DNA of 35,803 nucleotides from Nemertoderma westbladi (taxonomy: Eukaryota > Xenacoelomorpha > Nemertodermatida > Nemertodermatidae), in contig JAUCBJ010007987.1 of the NCBI GenBank assembly GCA_032718475.1, positions 1 through 35,803 on the forward strand, read 5' to 3'. Under the pieces are notes generated by a model, which saw only the letters and a program-made list of their open reading frames with translations, did no database searches and was not told where the DNA came from. The position numbers and the translations under genes were made by a program. Below are positions 7,501-15,879 of this stretch, one piece after another. Each line of letters begins with the position of its first letter. The first letter of the stretch is position 1.

Positions 7501-9534
7501 AGCACAATAACCAATCCTGTGTATCAAAATTACATGAAATCAATAACAAATCCAAGCACAATAACCAATCCTGTGTATCAAAATTACATGAAATCAATAA
7601 CAAATCCAAGCACAATAACCAATCCTGTGTATCAAAATTACATGAAATCAATAACAAATCCAAGCACAATAACCAATCCTGTGTATCAAAATTACATGAA
7701 ATCAATAACAAATCCAAGCACAATAACCAATCCTGTGTATCAAAATTACATGAAATCAATAACAAATTCAAGCACAATAACCAATCCTGTGTATCAAAAT
7801 TACATGAAATCAATAACAAATCCAAGCACAATAACCAATCCTGTGTATCAAAATTACATGAAATCAATAACAAATCCAAGCACAATAACCAATCCTGTGT
7901 ATCAAAATTACATGAAATCAATAACAAAAATTTTGGAATTTTGGTAAAATGTTTTGTGCATAAAATCTATTTACATAATTGTGTGAAATGTACCACTTAT
8001 CGTTTGTTATTATAACACTAGTGTGTTATAGGTACACCACCCCTCAAATTTTTTTTTAAATTAAAAAAATTTGTTTAATTTTTTTTTAAATTAAAAAAAA
8101 TTTGAGGGGGGTGGGTGTACCTATAACACACTAGGAGGGTGTTTGTTTTAGAATAAATATTTGACCTTCTGACAGTAAGATGGTAGCTAGTAATTTTGAT
8201 TTTGTGTTAGCTAGTACTTTTTATTAGCTAGTTAAAAAAATAAAAAATATAATTTAATCCTCAATTATCTTTTTATTAGTAATTTATAGAATATATTGGT
8301 GATACGGAAATAGCCTAAATAAAAGGGGCACTACAAATTTTCTTTTGTAATTTTAAGATCACTAGCTACCTTTAAAAACACTAGCACCATAATAAAAAAT
8401 AATAGCTATCCTCTCTCAGAAGGTAAAATTTATGTTTTACAATAAAAAAACATCATGATAATATCCATTAACTTGGTTAAAAATTTTATTTTGTAATTTT
8501 AAGATCACTAGCTACCTTTGGAAACCCTAGCTACCATAATAAAAAATAATAGGTATCCTCTCTCAGAAGGTGAAATTTACGTTCTAGAACACAAAACATC
8601 ATGATAATATGGAAACTCATGTTAAGTAATGAAAAAATCATGTTAACATGGTGAAAAATTGATCAAAAATTAGGTACTCGAAATTTGGTTTTGTAATTTT
8701 AAAAACAGTAGCTACCTAAAAAAAACAGTAGCTACCATAATAAAAACACTAGCTAACGTCTCATAGAAGATGGCATTTATGTTCTAAAACAAAAAACCTC
8801 ATGATAATAGCCATTAACATGGTCAAATAAATGGTCAAAAAGTGGGTACCCATAACATAGTAGTGCCCACCCCTCTTACCTCCCGTAAGCGCAAGGAAAA
8901 CTAGAATAAGCGCACCGATAAATATTCCTATAAGCATCTTCTTCTTGAGAAGAATAGCACAGCAACCCCAGCAACTGAGGGTCACGCAGAACGACCCAAC
9001 CAGCAAACTTATGTATCCAATAAGATAAAATCTCGCCAAACCGGTTACCGATAACAAAGATTCGCCAATGTTACCGTAAACCATAACACCGACAGCGATG
9101 ATGAAACAACCGAGAATGAGAAACAAGCTGTTCACGATGTAAAGGAAAGTGTTAACACATCTAATCTTTGTTTTAAGGGAAACTCTTTTATTTTCAAGCT
9201 TTTGTAATTGATCAACGGTGGAGAGAGCTAGACTAGGTCTACTATTCGCCAACGATGGTCTACTTCCGGTCTGTTCTCGAATGCTTTTGTCGGCAGATTT
9301 AACAGAAGCTCGTTTCACAGACGACCGACGAACAGAAGTAACTGAAGCGTCGGGTATTATTTTCGTATCCGGGTTTTTGGCTCCACGAGCCTCGGATGGT
9401 TTTGAAAGTGGTGATAATGGAATTGATGACGATGGTGATTTTGGTTCTAATGGAGAGGCAACCCCTTCATCAGGGACATCAGTGAGTTCATCATTATCGT
9501 CGCTTGATGCTGAATTAGAATCCGTCTCAGACAT
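4426..9534 (-). CDS. Tetraspanin, four-exon gene (454 aa)
   Basis: I assembled this from exons 9534-8880, 7138-6940, 5708-5372 and 4599-4426. Phases agree at every junction (1, 2, 0) and the coding length is 1365 nt. Residues 1-125 are a Ser/Pro-rich, low-complexity cytoplasmic N-terminus, unusually long for the family. TM1 is ~128-152, TM2 ~169-193, TM3 ~200-228 and TM4 ~413-437. The large extracellular loop (~229-411) carries the diagnostic CCG (269-271), PWSCC (364-368) and two further Cys (383, 401), giving the six-cysteine pattern that makes three disulfides. The loop also has a Gly/Met-rich stretch (~316-338) and possible N-glycosylation sites (NQT, NST). The tail after TM4 is short (~17 aa). 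The start ATG at 9534 follows an in-frame TAA about 24 bases upstream. Tetraspanins organise membrane microdomains with partner receptors. The subfamily was not assigned. Confidence 0.87.
4620..5371 (-). other. Tetraspanin intron 3
   Basis: AT-rich intron from donor GTTGGT (5371-5366) to the acceptor at 4601-4600. The donor is weak apart from GT; an alternative GT four bases downstream would break phase with exon 4. It contains a 21-base C run (5055-5075). No other coding signal seen. Confidence 0.65.
5055..5075. repeat. C homopolymer, 21 bases
   Basis: Uninterrupted C run inside tetraspanin intron 3; on the transcribed strand it is a G run. Confidence 0.9.
5372..5708 (-). CDS. Tetraspanin exon 3 (large extracellular loop)
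   Basis: Follows an acceptor AG at 5710-5709 (TATAAATAG, poor pyrimidine tract) in the phase needed by exon 2. It encodes most of the variable loop, including the Gly/Met-rich segment, PWSCC and the following Cys within NSTDSC. It ends in IFKHT, and the next exon begins with VKGC. A downstream in-frame TAA shortly after the donor shows that the exon must be spliced. Confidence 0.83.
6122..6135. repeat. Target-site duplication of non-LTR copy A, left
   Basis: GCAAAGGAACTACT, repeated exactly at 6821-6834. The ACT end merges into the element's TAG-repeat tail, so the boundary may be off by a few bases. Confidence 0.88.
6136..6820 (-). mobile_element. Non-LTR retrotransposon copy A, 5'-truncated
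   Basis: The 3' end of the non-LTR family seen also at 17012-18640 and 21826-23215. It encodes the C-terminal part of the polyprotein after the RT catalytic core (FCYLGSWIRKSGEDLRIRK, VLLYGSPCWALTAED) and ends in a (TAG)n tail. It is bounded by an exact 14-bp target duplication, GCAAAGGAACTACT, at 6122-6135 and 6821-6834. That is the signature of target-primed reverse transcription with 5' truncation. It carries frameshifts, so it is a dead copy. The element clade was not assigned. Confidence 0.9.
6821..6834. repeat. Target-site duplication of non-LTR copy A, right
   Basis: GCAAAGGAACTACT, directly after the truncated 5' end of the element. It matches the left copy in all 14 bases. Confidence 0.88.
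6940..7138 (-). CDS. Tetraspanin exon 2 (end of TM3, CCG motif)
   Basis: Begins after acceptor AG at 7140-7139 (TTTTGATACACAG) and ends at a consensus donor, GAG followed by GTGAGT. It encodes the rest of TM3 (LVIVLGFERF), the start of the large loop and KWGCCGAGG, the family-defining CCG. The acceptor and the first ~22 bases lie inside the last copy of the 54-bp minisatellite. Starting the exon further downstream (the AG at the TACACCGCAG site also keeps phase) would delete the loop start, so this boundary fits the family better. Confidence 0.82.
7117..7926. repeat. 54-bp minisatellite, 15 copies, contains a splice acceptor
   Basis: Fifteen head-to-tail copies of a 54-base unit, nearly identical; one C-to-T change in copy 13 was noticed. 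Each unit, read on the minus strand, contains TTTTGATACACAG followed by GATTGGTTATTGTGC, that is, the intron 1 acceptor and start of tetraspanin exon 2. Because 54 is a multiple of three, both strands show long open frames (295 and 274 codons), but these are by-products of the repeat. Near-identity implies recent expansion or homogenisation. Confidence 0.95.
8018..8134. mobile_element. Fold-back MITE-like element
   Basis: The two halves are inverted copies of each other: CTAGTGTGTTATAGGTACAC at the left and its reverse complement at the right, followed inwards by CCACCCCTCAAAT and T/A runs. Almost the whole 117 bases can form one hairpin. No clear target duplication outside CTAG. It resembles a small non-autonomous DNA element. 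Confidence 0.75.
8310..8870. repeat. Degenerate ~150-bp tandem units, one arm of an inverted repeat
   Basis: Units share TTTTGTAATTTTAAGATCAC, AGCTACC blocks, TCTCTCAGAAGGT and CATCATGATAATA. The segment 8325-8384 is almost identical, inverted, to 10046-10106, and GGTCAAAAAGTGGGTACC near 8835-8850 is likewise inverted at 9895-9925. The two arms bracket tetraspanin exon 1. Confidence 0.75.
8880..9534 (-). CDS. Tetraspanin exon 1 (N-terminus, TM1, TM2, most of TM3)
   Basis: ATG at 9534 to the donor after base 8880 (GGAG, then GTAAGAG), phase 1. It codes for the Ser-rich cytoplasmic region with basic/Ser clusters (RRSSVKRASVKS, possible kinase sites), then TM1, the short extracellular loop, TM2 ending WGCC, and TM3 beginning after LLKKK. 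A longer reading from 9549 would need a GTG start; an in-frame TAA lies just upstream of it. Confidence 0.9.
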
Positions 9535-9900
9535 ATTCTCACAACTCACTAGTTAATTGCTAACCAGATTAACCTTCCTGGTTAATTTAAGGTAAGATGT
9601 GATAATAACAGCAATACAGTTCAGGCAGACCTACTGTACAGCAATAGTACAGTGCAGTACATCAGTTATTTAGATAAAAATTACCACAATGAAGATAAAA
9701 AATAATGAAATTTATACAACGGCGTAGATAATACTATTCTGGAATTAAACAATTCAAAATTTGTTAACACAATAACAACTAGGCTAAACTAAATTTAATA
9801 ATTTAGTGGCGAATCCGAATATGTAAGATATTTATTCTCATCATGTTTCATTTTGGGCATGAGACCCAATCCTGGCATTGCTATGCTGGGTAGGCCTACC
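9535..9900 (-). other. Upstream region of the tetraspanin gene
   Basis: Non-coding, AT-rich sequence before the start codon, presumably 5' UTR and promoter. I see no convincing TATA box at a sensible distance. A 5' non-coding exon further right cannot be excluded. Confidence 0.4.
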
Positions 9901-9926
9901 CACTTTTTAACCAATTATTTGACCAT

Positions 9927-10077
9927 GGTAGCTAATATATTTAAAGGTAGCTAATATTTTTAAAGGTAGCTAATATATTTAAAGGTAGCTAATATTTTTA
10001 AAGGTAGCTAATATATTTAAAGGTAGCTAATATTTTTAAAGGTAGCTAGTGTTTTTAAAGGTAGCTAGTGATCTTAA
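9927..10077. repeat. 19-bp tandem repeat GGTAGCTAATATNTTTAAA
   Basis: About eight copies of a 19-base unit alternating ATATTTAAA and TTTTTAAA endings. It passes into the inverted-repeat arm at 10046-10106. The same AGCTA-rich words, inverted, make up intron 1 of the tetraspanin gene. Confidence 0.85.
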
Positions 10078-10106
10078 AATTACAAAAGAAAATTTGTAGT
10101 GTCCCC
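10046..10106. repeat. Inverted-repeat arm matching 8325-8384
   Basis: The reverse complement reads GACACTACAAATTTTCTTTT, continuing through AAGATCACTAGCTACC, almost identical to 8325-8384 over about 60 bases. The two arms are 1.7 kb apart, on either side of tetraspanin exon 1. Confidence 0.85.
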
Positions 10107-10380
10107 TATATTTAGACAATTTCCATAAAATCAAGATGTTCTAGAAATTACTAATAGAGAAATCAATTTTTCACATATTTTACGTTTGTTACTATGTTTG
10201 TTACATATACAGTAGGCCTATATTACATGGGAAAAAGTAGAACCTTTTTTTCTCTATTCTCAAGGCATTTTATTTACCGAGCGTCAGCGAGAGGTTAATA
10301 AAGAAATATATTATAAAGAAAAATATTGAAAACAAATGTTCTTCGTTTTTTTCCAATGTAATATGTAATTTTATTCTTAA

Positions 10381-10492
<112 letters not shown>

Positions 10493-10499
10493 TTGGATT

Positions 10500-11290
10500 T
10501 ATTGGTACTTTTAAAATTACAAAATAAATTTACAAAATTGGAACTTTTTGTTGCTTAATTCTTTAATAAATGATAGAGCGATATAAATAGTGCTACAAAA
10601 TACATAAACCATCTCTTAATAACATAGAGCGTTATACATATACACCATGTCCCAGAATATAGTGTCGTAATTCAGTGACACGCCCCCCTAATTTTTTTAC
10701 AAATCGTAATGAGATTGCATGAAATTTGAAACATAGATAGTTTCACCGACCACTGACTGGGTGAGCCAGAATTTTTATTTTTGCTTTCAATCTTTAGCTA
10801 CATGTGTTTAATAAAAAGTGTCTCCAGCGATATTACACCAGTTACACCGCAGTTATTCTTCTACCTTATAGCTGTTTGTTGGTACCATTGGAAAGATGGC
10901 AATGCACGGATTCCAAATATGTAACACAATTTGAATTTCGTTGAAAAATAGTGGAGATATGGGCGTTCAAATTTTGCATGGTTATGCACCTGCGCGAGGT
11001 TATTATATTCAATTTAATAAATGCATCATAATCTGCAATTCAAATTACTGTGGGGCGAGCGACGAAAGTAAGCAAGCTTAGCATACGGGTACCACTAACT
11101 CAATCGGTGTGTCTGTGGTTCTGTTGTTCTGTGGGGCGATCCACGAAGTAAGCGAGCATGGCGTAGTGGTACCATTAAATCAACCTGCCGTTCTGTTCCT
11201 GTCCAATATTTAAACGTTAATAACTCGGCCAATCCTCGATGAAATACTGAATTCTATCGGCATAAAAAGTAGGTTACTTTATATTATTAT
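10500..11290. repeat. Dispersed repeat region, no gene
   Basis: No coding frame. The part 11050-11260 is an inverted relative of 660-880: it has GTGGGGCGAGC / GTGGGGCGATCC near GAAGTAAGCGAGC, then GCGTAGTGGTACCATTAAAT and TTAAACGTTAATAACTCGGCC. It ends close to where the first LTR-like repeat begins. Confidence 0.6.
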
Positions 11291-12128
11291 TTATATTGAT
11301 TTCTACTATATAATCTCTAAAAACTATGTTCACTTTCAAGGTAGTATTAGCAGTTCCTTTCAGATGCTGCGCTTTAAATGCTACAGAGTTAATAGTGCCA
11401 CTGTTATGTACATCCTTTAGGGACGTAGTATTATGTACTCACACTCACTCAGGACTCAGCCGACCTTAATACGGGAATACACTGATTTGCTGACTAGTAC
11501 CAATTTTGCTCATGTATAAGGAGAATTTCAGCTCACTCATGTTGGTATTAAGAAATAGCATAAATATCACACAAACCACTTGAATTTGAACCGAAATAGT
11601 TACTCGAACTTCCCTTCTGCTTACCTCTTAATAATAAAGAAAGTTAGTTGAGATTATCGATTACGTATACGTATACGTGTTCTCCAAATATAAACATCGA
11701 GCAATTATATTACCAAATAAACAATGAACAACAGTACAAAGCAGTAAAATACCGGAGGTGACGGCAATAATGCAGTCTAAGAAGCATCAGACCAGTTAAT
11801 GTATTTAATGAATTGATCAGTGAGTGGTTAAATGAGTTAGTGTAGATAGTACAGTACTGCATAGGTAACTGTTACAGTGCTCTATAATTTATGCCACAGT
11901 TCTTTCGGGCTCGCACTATCAGACTGCCAGAATTTAGGTATGCACTACACTGAAGTACTGTATCAACAAAAAGGTGAGTCATACTCATATAATTCTCGGA
12001 ATTTTTGTCAAAACTCCAATCAAGAATCCAGTAATCCTTGTCAGCTGCCCGTAACTCATGTGTAAGCGGATTCAATTCCGTACATCACCCACCTAAAATG
12101 GGATTACTGGCATTTAACCAATATAGTT
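11290..12128 (+). repeat. LTR-like repeat 1 (5' of gag)
   Basis: Collinear, at roughly two-thirds identity by eye, with 15880-16750. Shared blocks in order include TATATAATCTCT, AGCAGTTCCTTTCAGATG versus AACAGTTCCTTTAGGACG, a TATA-like CATGTATAAG versus CACATATAAA, CAAACCACTT, AATTCTCGGAA, and GTCAGCTG. An AATAAAG lies downstream of the TATA-like site, as in LTRs. It ends next to ATAGTTGGCGATGTGAG, a possible primer-binding region. The edges are uncertain, and I could not find matching TG...CA ends. Confidence 0.55.
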
Positions 12129-12757
12129 GGCGATGTGAGATTACCAATAATAATCTCACCTCATAACCAACTGGGGCAACACACACCGTAAGCCACAGAG
12201 AGAGGTGAGAGGTCAAACCACCTCAGAGGGACAAACAAGCTAGTAAGGCTAGCACCAAGGGATAACGGTAACAGGGAGTGGCGAGGTGACAATTAATCAG
12301 GTTAAGCCAATAGTGGATGGGAAAGCACATTGGGGAGGATAACAGCGCATCTATTGGATATTAAGGCCACCCTGTAGTGTAGGAGTAATCTAACATTTGT
12401 CAATGGTATAACCGTTGTGATTATTAATTATTAGTTTAGTTGGTTTCCTTACAGTTGTGAGACCGGAATAGTTTTGACCGTCGTCACTAACATTGTGTTG
12501 CATGCTATTATATTCAGACTGTGCTATTATCAATTACTGTCATTATTAACACTTAGTTATTCAGTAACTCAGTTATTTTGAACGGCCTTTGGCCTAGCAT
12601 ATCCAGTGAACGCAGCTTAGCAGCCCATGGACGCGGCAATGCGTACATCACACACCGGTCGGGATCTATACTGCCAACTCAAAGGTCCCATCACAGTCAA
12701 AACTATCAAGTCAAACCGAATAAACTGTGACCACAACGACAACACAACGAGGTCAAG
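12129..12757 (+). other. Retroelement leader region
   Basis: Non-coding leader between LTR-like repeat 1 and the gag start. It opens with TTGGCGATGTGAG, a position where a primer-binding site would be expected (no tRNA match could be checked). A 9-bp perfect hairpin, GTGAGATTA / TAATCTCAC, is at 12135-12143 and 12151-12159 and could be a packaging or dimerisation structure. Confidence 0.45.
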
Positions 12758-14095
12758 ATGAGCGAACAACACACACCCCGAGGTTCAGAAAGGGGAGGAA
12801 CTCTGCCGCGCACCCAGAGCGATAGAGACCAAACGATTTGGGAGGCGGCGACGAGGCGGTACCGGCCCGCCACACCGGATTCGCCAACGTGGGACGCTCC
12901 GGACATCGAGGAGGAGGGCGGCCGAGTACGAGGAGTGAGGGGGAACAAGTCGACGCGAGATCATAGCGGCGGACGAGGTACCGAAGTCGCCTACCAACCA
13001 CTGGCCGAGGGCGGCGAATGGCCCACCGGAACAGCGACGGTGGGGCCGACGGTACGGCGCCGGACGAGGAGGGAAGGTAAAGTCCAGGAGGAAGACGTCG
13101 GAACGAGCAATCGCCTGCGACGAGGATATAACGCCACCAAGAGACTGTTGAAGGACGCTAGGGAGGGGAGAAAGGTAGACCAGCCCAAGTTGTACCAAAG
13201 GCTAGGTGAGTGCAACAAACACTTTCGTTATCTAGTCCGATTTGGGCTCGGGGAACTAGCAAGTGAGAGGGCGAGGGGGGTCACCACAGAACTGTTTGAA
13301 TTGTGGCGATCCGAGGTGGTGGAGGCCAGTGTTGTGTATGTGGGGCCTTATCGGGTAGTTGCGAGAGGGATTAAGTTAGTGGGATGGGCGGATCCGCACG
13401 ACAGCGAATTCGAGGTTAACCCCGAAGATTCGGTGTCGTCAGTTAGTAGGAATCCCAGCAAACGCAAGAAAATTAGTAGAACGGGCAGGCGACGGGAGTC
13501 CGTCGCAACCGAAAAGTCCGCTACATCCTCCGCGAAAGCAAGAAGGGTGTTAGAGATAGATCTGGCATGTCAATTAGATATTGTAGCGCTGGATCAAAAG
13601 GAACTAGAGAGACAGCTGGATGAGGGGACTGCATTACTAGAGAGGGAGAGGGAATTAGCGAGAGAGTGTAAAGAGAGGGCCGAGAGGGTGGCGAGAAACT
13701 ATAGAGAGCGGGAGGAGAGAGAAATGAGTGAGCGCAAAGAGCGAGAGACAAGGGAAGAGAATGAGCGCAAAGAGCGAGAGGTGAGGGAAGAGAACGAGTG
13801 CAGAGAGCAGGAAGCGAGGAAAGCTGAGAGGATTGAGAGAGAAGAGAACGAGCGCAAAGAGCAGGAAGCGAGGAGGGCTGAAAGGATTAAGAGAGAAGTG
13901 AACGAGCGTAGAGAGCGGGAAGCGAGGGAGGCAGAATTAGCCAATCAGAGTATTAGAGAGGATAGAGAAAGAGAGAGGGCGGGCGGGCAAACGTTTGCGG
14001 GGCGATATGCATACCCAGTTGAGGGGGTTAATGCAATACCAGGCAAAACAGAAGTGCCGATTAGAACTGGCAAAAATGGGTTTATCAGAGAGTGA
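12758..14095 (+). CDS. BEL/Pao-type gag, N-terminal coiled-coil part
   Basis: 445 codons from ATG in good context (AAGATGAGC). Residues 1-115 are Arg/Gly-rich and disordered. About 120-200 is a folded-looking segment (GYNATKRLLKDAREGRK, NKHFRYLVRFGLGE) of the type preceding the gag core in BEL/Pao elements. About 265-420 is a long charged coiled coil of repeating ERKEREVREEN and EQEARRAER units. Codon use is GC-richer than the flanking DNA. The frame ends in TGA-terminated GFIRE, but the overlapping frame at 13995-14177 continues with better-looking sequence, so a small frameshift near 14000-14030 (a G run) is likely. Assignment rests on structure and on the pol region downstream, not on a diagnostic motif. 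Confidence 0.6.
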   Translation: MSEQHTPRGSERGGTLPRTQSDRDQTIWEAATRRYRPATPDSPTWDAPDIEEEGGRVRGVRGNKSTRDHSGGRGTEVAYQPLAEGGEWPTGTATVGPTVRRRTRREGKVQEEDVGTSNRLRRGYNATKRLLKDAREGRKVDQPKLYQRLGECNKHFRYLVRFGLGELASERARGVTTELFELWRSEVVEASVVYVGPYRVVARGIKLVGWADPHDSEFEVNPEDSVSSVSRNPSKRKKISRTGRRRESVATEKSATSSAKARRVLEIDLACQLDIVALDQKELERQLDEGTALLERERELARECKERAERVARNYREREEREMSERKERETREENERKEREVREENECREQEARKAERIEREENERKEQEARRAERIKREVNERREREAREAELANQSIREDRERERAGGQTFAGRYAYPVEGVNAIPGKTEVPIRTGKNGFIRE

Positions 14096-14204
14096 GGCTG
14101 GTTCAGGAAGTATTTATCAGGAACCAGAGGTAATGGAAACCTTTGTTAATACCCTACTTACAGGTACCGGACAATAGACCCAATACTGGTGTGACCGGAC
14201 GGAT

Positions 14205-14221
14205 GGGGGGGGGGGGGGGGG
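14205..14221. repeat. G homopolymer, 17 bases
   Basis: G run inside the gag-like frame; it would encode glycine in any frame. Confidence 0.9.
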
Positions 14222-14654
14222 TCATAACAATACGTTTAATGAAGTTAATATTAATAGTACCATGATAGATAACCCTAATACTAATGAAACTTTTCTTGCA
14301 GGAGATAATATTTTGCCTGGTAATAAATCTAATATTGGTGCACAAAATAATTTAAGTAATAATATAAATACAGGTGACCAAAATAATTTAAATAATAATT
14401 CAGATAAGAATATAATAAATAACCCTGGCGGAATTAATCAAAATAATATAATTAATAACGTAACAAATCAACAGGGCGAGACTATTAGCGGTGCAATTAA
14501 TATAAACGTAGGGGAAACAGGCAATTTGCCTAGTGAGAGCCTACAAGGCCACGCAGTTGCGCAGGGAGGAACGAGGGTGAATAAACCCAGTGATGGTAGA
14601 ACTAACGCGTCGACTGGAAGTGAACATGGGGGGCAAAATAAGAGGTGACGGGTT

Positions 14655-14668
14655 GGGGGGGGGGGGGG
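14655..14668. repeat. G homopolymer, 14 bases
   Basis: Second G run in the gag-like region, just after the stop of the Asn-rich segment. Confidence 0.9.
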
Positions 14669-14712
14669 CTACGGGCGCCCCACTGCAACCAATTAATGAC
14701 GAGAGGAGGGGA

Positions 14713-14890
14713 CAGAGAATGCCCCACAAGCGTTGGCAGATAGTGCGCGCAGTGAGTTAAGTGAACCGTGGCACCCGACGACGGACGAGAGGGGGGGGGG
14801 GGGGGGGGGGGCAGAGAATGCCCCACGAGTGTCGGCAGATAGTGCGCGCGGTGAGTTAAGTGAACCGTGGCACCCGACGACAGAGGATAG
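14713..14890 (+). repeat. 99-bp tandem duplication with a G tract at the junction
   Basis: CAGAGAATGCCCCAC, then GGCAGATAGTGCGCGC and GTGAACCGTGGCACCCGACG, occur at 14713-14788 and again from 14812, offset by 99 bases (33 codons, so frame-preserving). A 21-base G run (14791-14811) lies at the junction; slippage or recombination at G runs is a plausible cause. Confidence 0.9.
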
Positions 14891-15601
14891 TATGGGGACT
14901 GCGAATATCCCCGGGGCCATCCAACCGGGCAGAGGGAGGGACGTTGGTGCCGTAAGCGGCCAAAGGAGGAAACGTCGAGCCCACTCGGAAGATGGAAGAA
15001 GAACAGTGGAGTTCATCCGGGAGGTTGAAATGAGATCTCATGAGAGAGGACATTACGCTGAAGTCAAAAGAAGCGAGGAGGGACGATGAAGTGTTGCTAC
15101 GGGCAACCAGAGAGGAAGGACGGACAGTGAACCGTCGATAGTCGAAGTGGAGAAGGAGAGCCAGTGGGGTCATACCTCGGGAGATTGACGTTGCCCCGGA
15201 GAAACACAACCTGGTGAAATATACCACACACCAGGAGAGGGGTACAGAGTGTACCGGTACGAGGAAGAAGACAGGAGAGGGGATCGGAGGGAAACTTCCC
15301 ATCGGAACGTAGCTGCCAATCGAGAATACGGTAGTCGCGGGGAGGAGCTCTCGGAATACTCAAGAAGATTAAACCTCGATCAGGAAGGACACAGAAAGAC
15401 TGCAGGACACACTGTAGGGCTTACTGCACATACAATAGGCCATGCTGGGAGAGATAGTGTAGGCGATAGGGTAGCGCGAATGATGGGATTAGACCCGGAG
15501 GTCGCAGCATACATACCGGTCAGTAGGCAAGAACCCGATAGGCCTATACTGGTACGTGCACACCAGTATGACTATAACATGCATGGATACAATATATAAC
15601 T

Positions 15602-15621
15602 AGGGGAGGGGGGGGGGGGGG
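15602..15621 (+). other. Polypurine tract candidate / G homopolymer
   Basis: AGGGGAGG followed by a run to 14 G (15608-15621), directly after the last gag-like stop codon. It could be the polypurine tract that primes plus-strand synthesis, but the second LTR-like repeat starts about 260 bases later rather than directly after it, and similar G runs occur elsewhere in this element. Confidence 0.35.
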
Positions 15622-15879
15622 TATTGCAGATACATGTATGGGCCCTAATATAGTAACATCAACCCCAATACCAAACATAACTGTTCGCGCTTTCAGACCT
15701 TTGGCAGTTTAACCCGCCAAATTAGAATGTCTTCTAGATAATAAATCGCTTTTTAGTCTATGACAAGTATTTGATTCACTACACTAGTCGAAACCAATCC
15801 GTGCGCGACCATTCACCCGCTGGATATTCCCGGGAGATTGGGTTCGACGGTTTAATTTTTATTGCTATGTAAGCCTAAT

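Larger units (their letters stand above)
7927..8879 (-). other. Tetraspanin intron 1, distal part
   Basis: From the donor GTAAGA (8879-8874) toward the minisatellite. It holds a fold-back element (8018-8134) and, at 8310-8870, two to three degenerate ~150-bp tandem units marked by ATCACTAGCTACCTTT, TCTCTCAGAAGGT and CATCATGATAATA. The last unit ends within about ten bases of the donor. No coding signal. Confidence 0.7.
14096..15600 (+). pseudogene. Decayed gag continuation with in-frame G tracts
   Basis: Open segments 13995-14177, 14262-14648, 14733-15089 and 15249-15599 all lie in one frame, separated by stop codons near 14175, 14646 and 15087. Content in order: an acidic helix, an Asn-rich low-complexity stretch (NNLNNNSDKNIINN), Gly runs encoded by the G tracts, a 33-codon tandem duplication (ELSEPWHPTT appears twice), then an Arg/Glu-rich tail. 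This looks like one long low-complexity gag frame that has acquired stops. No domain is recognisable. Confidence 0.5.

Noticed and set aside
7060-7947. 295-codon open frame (+) and 274-codon frame (-) across the 54-bp repeat
   Set aside because: Unit length is a multiple of three, so any stop-free frame stays open. The biologically meaningful content is the splice acceptor on the minus strand.
7000-8000. CRISPR-like regular array
   Set aside because: The 54-bp units are contiguous without variable spacers, and the context is a spliced animal gene.
9218-9556. 112-codon plus-strand frame
   Set aside because: Antisense shadow of tetraspanin exon 1.
12128-12145. Primer-binding site assigned to a specific tRNA
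   Set aside because: TTGGCGATGTGAG is in the right place, but I cannot match it to a tRNA 3' end by eye.
13699-13944. Ser/Leu-rich minus-strand frames under gag
   Set aside because: Complement of the Glu/Arg coiled-coil repeats; composition is an artefact of those codons.
15835-15855. GGGTTCGACGG as a tRNA B box
   Set aside because: No matching A box or cloverleaf could be built around it.
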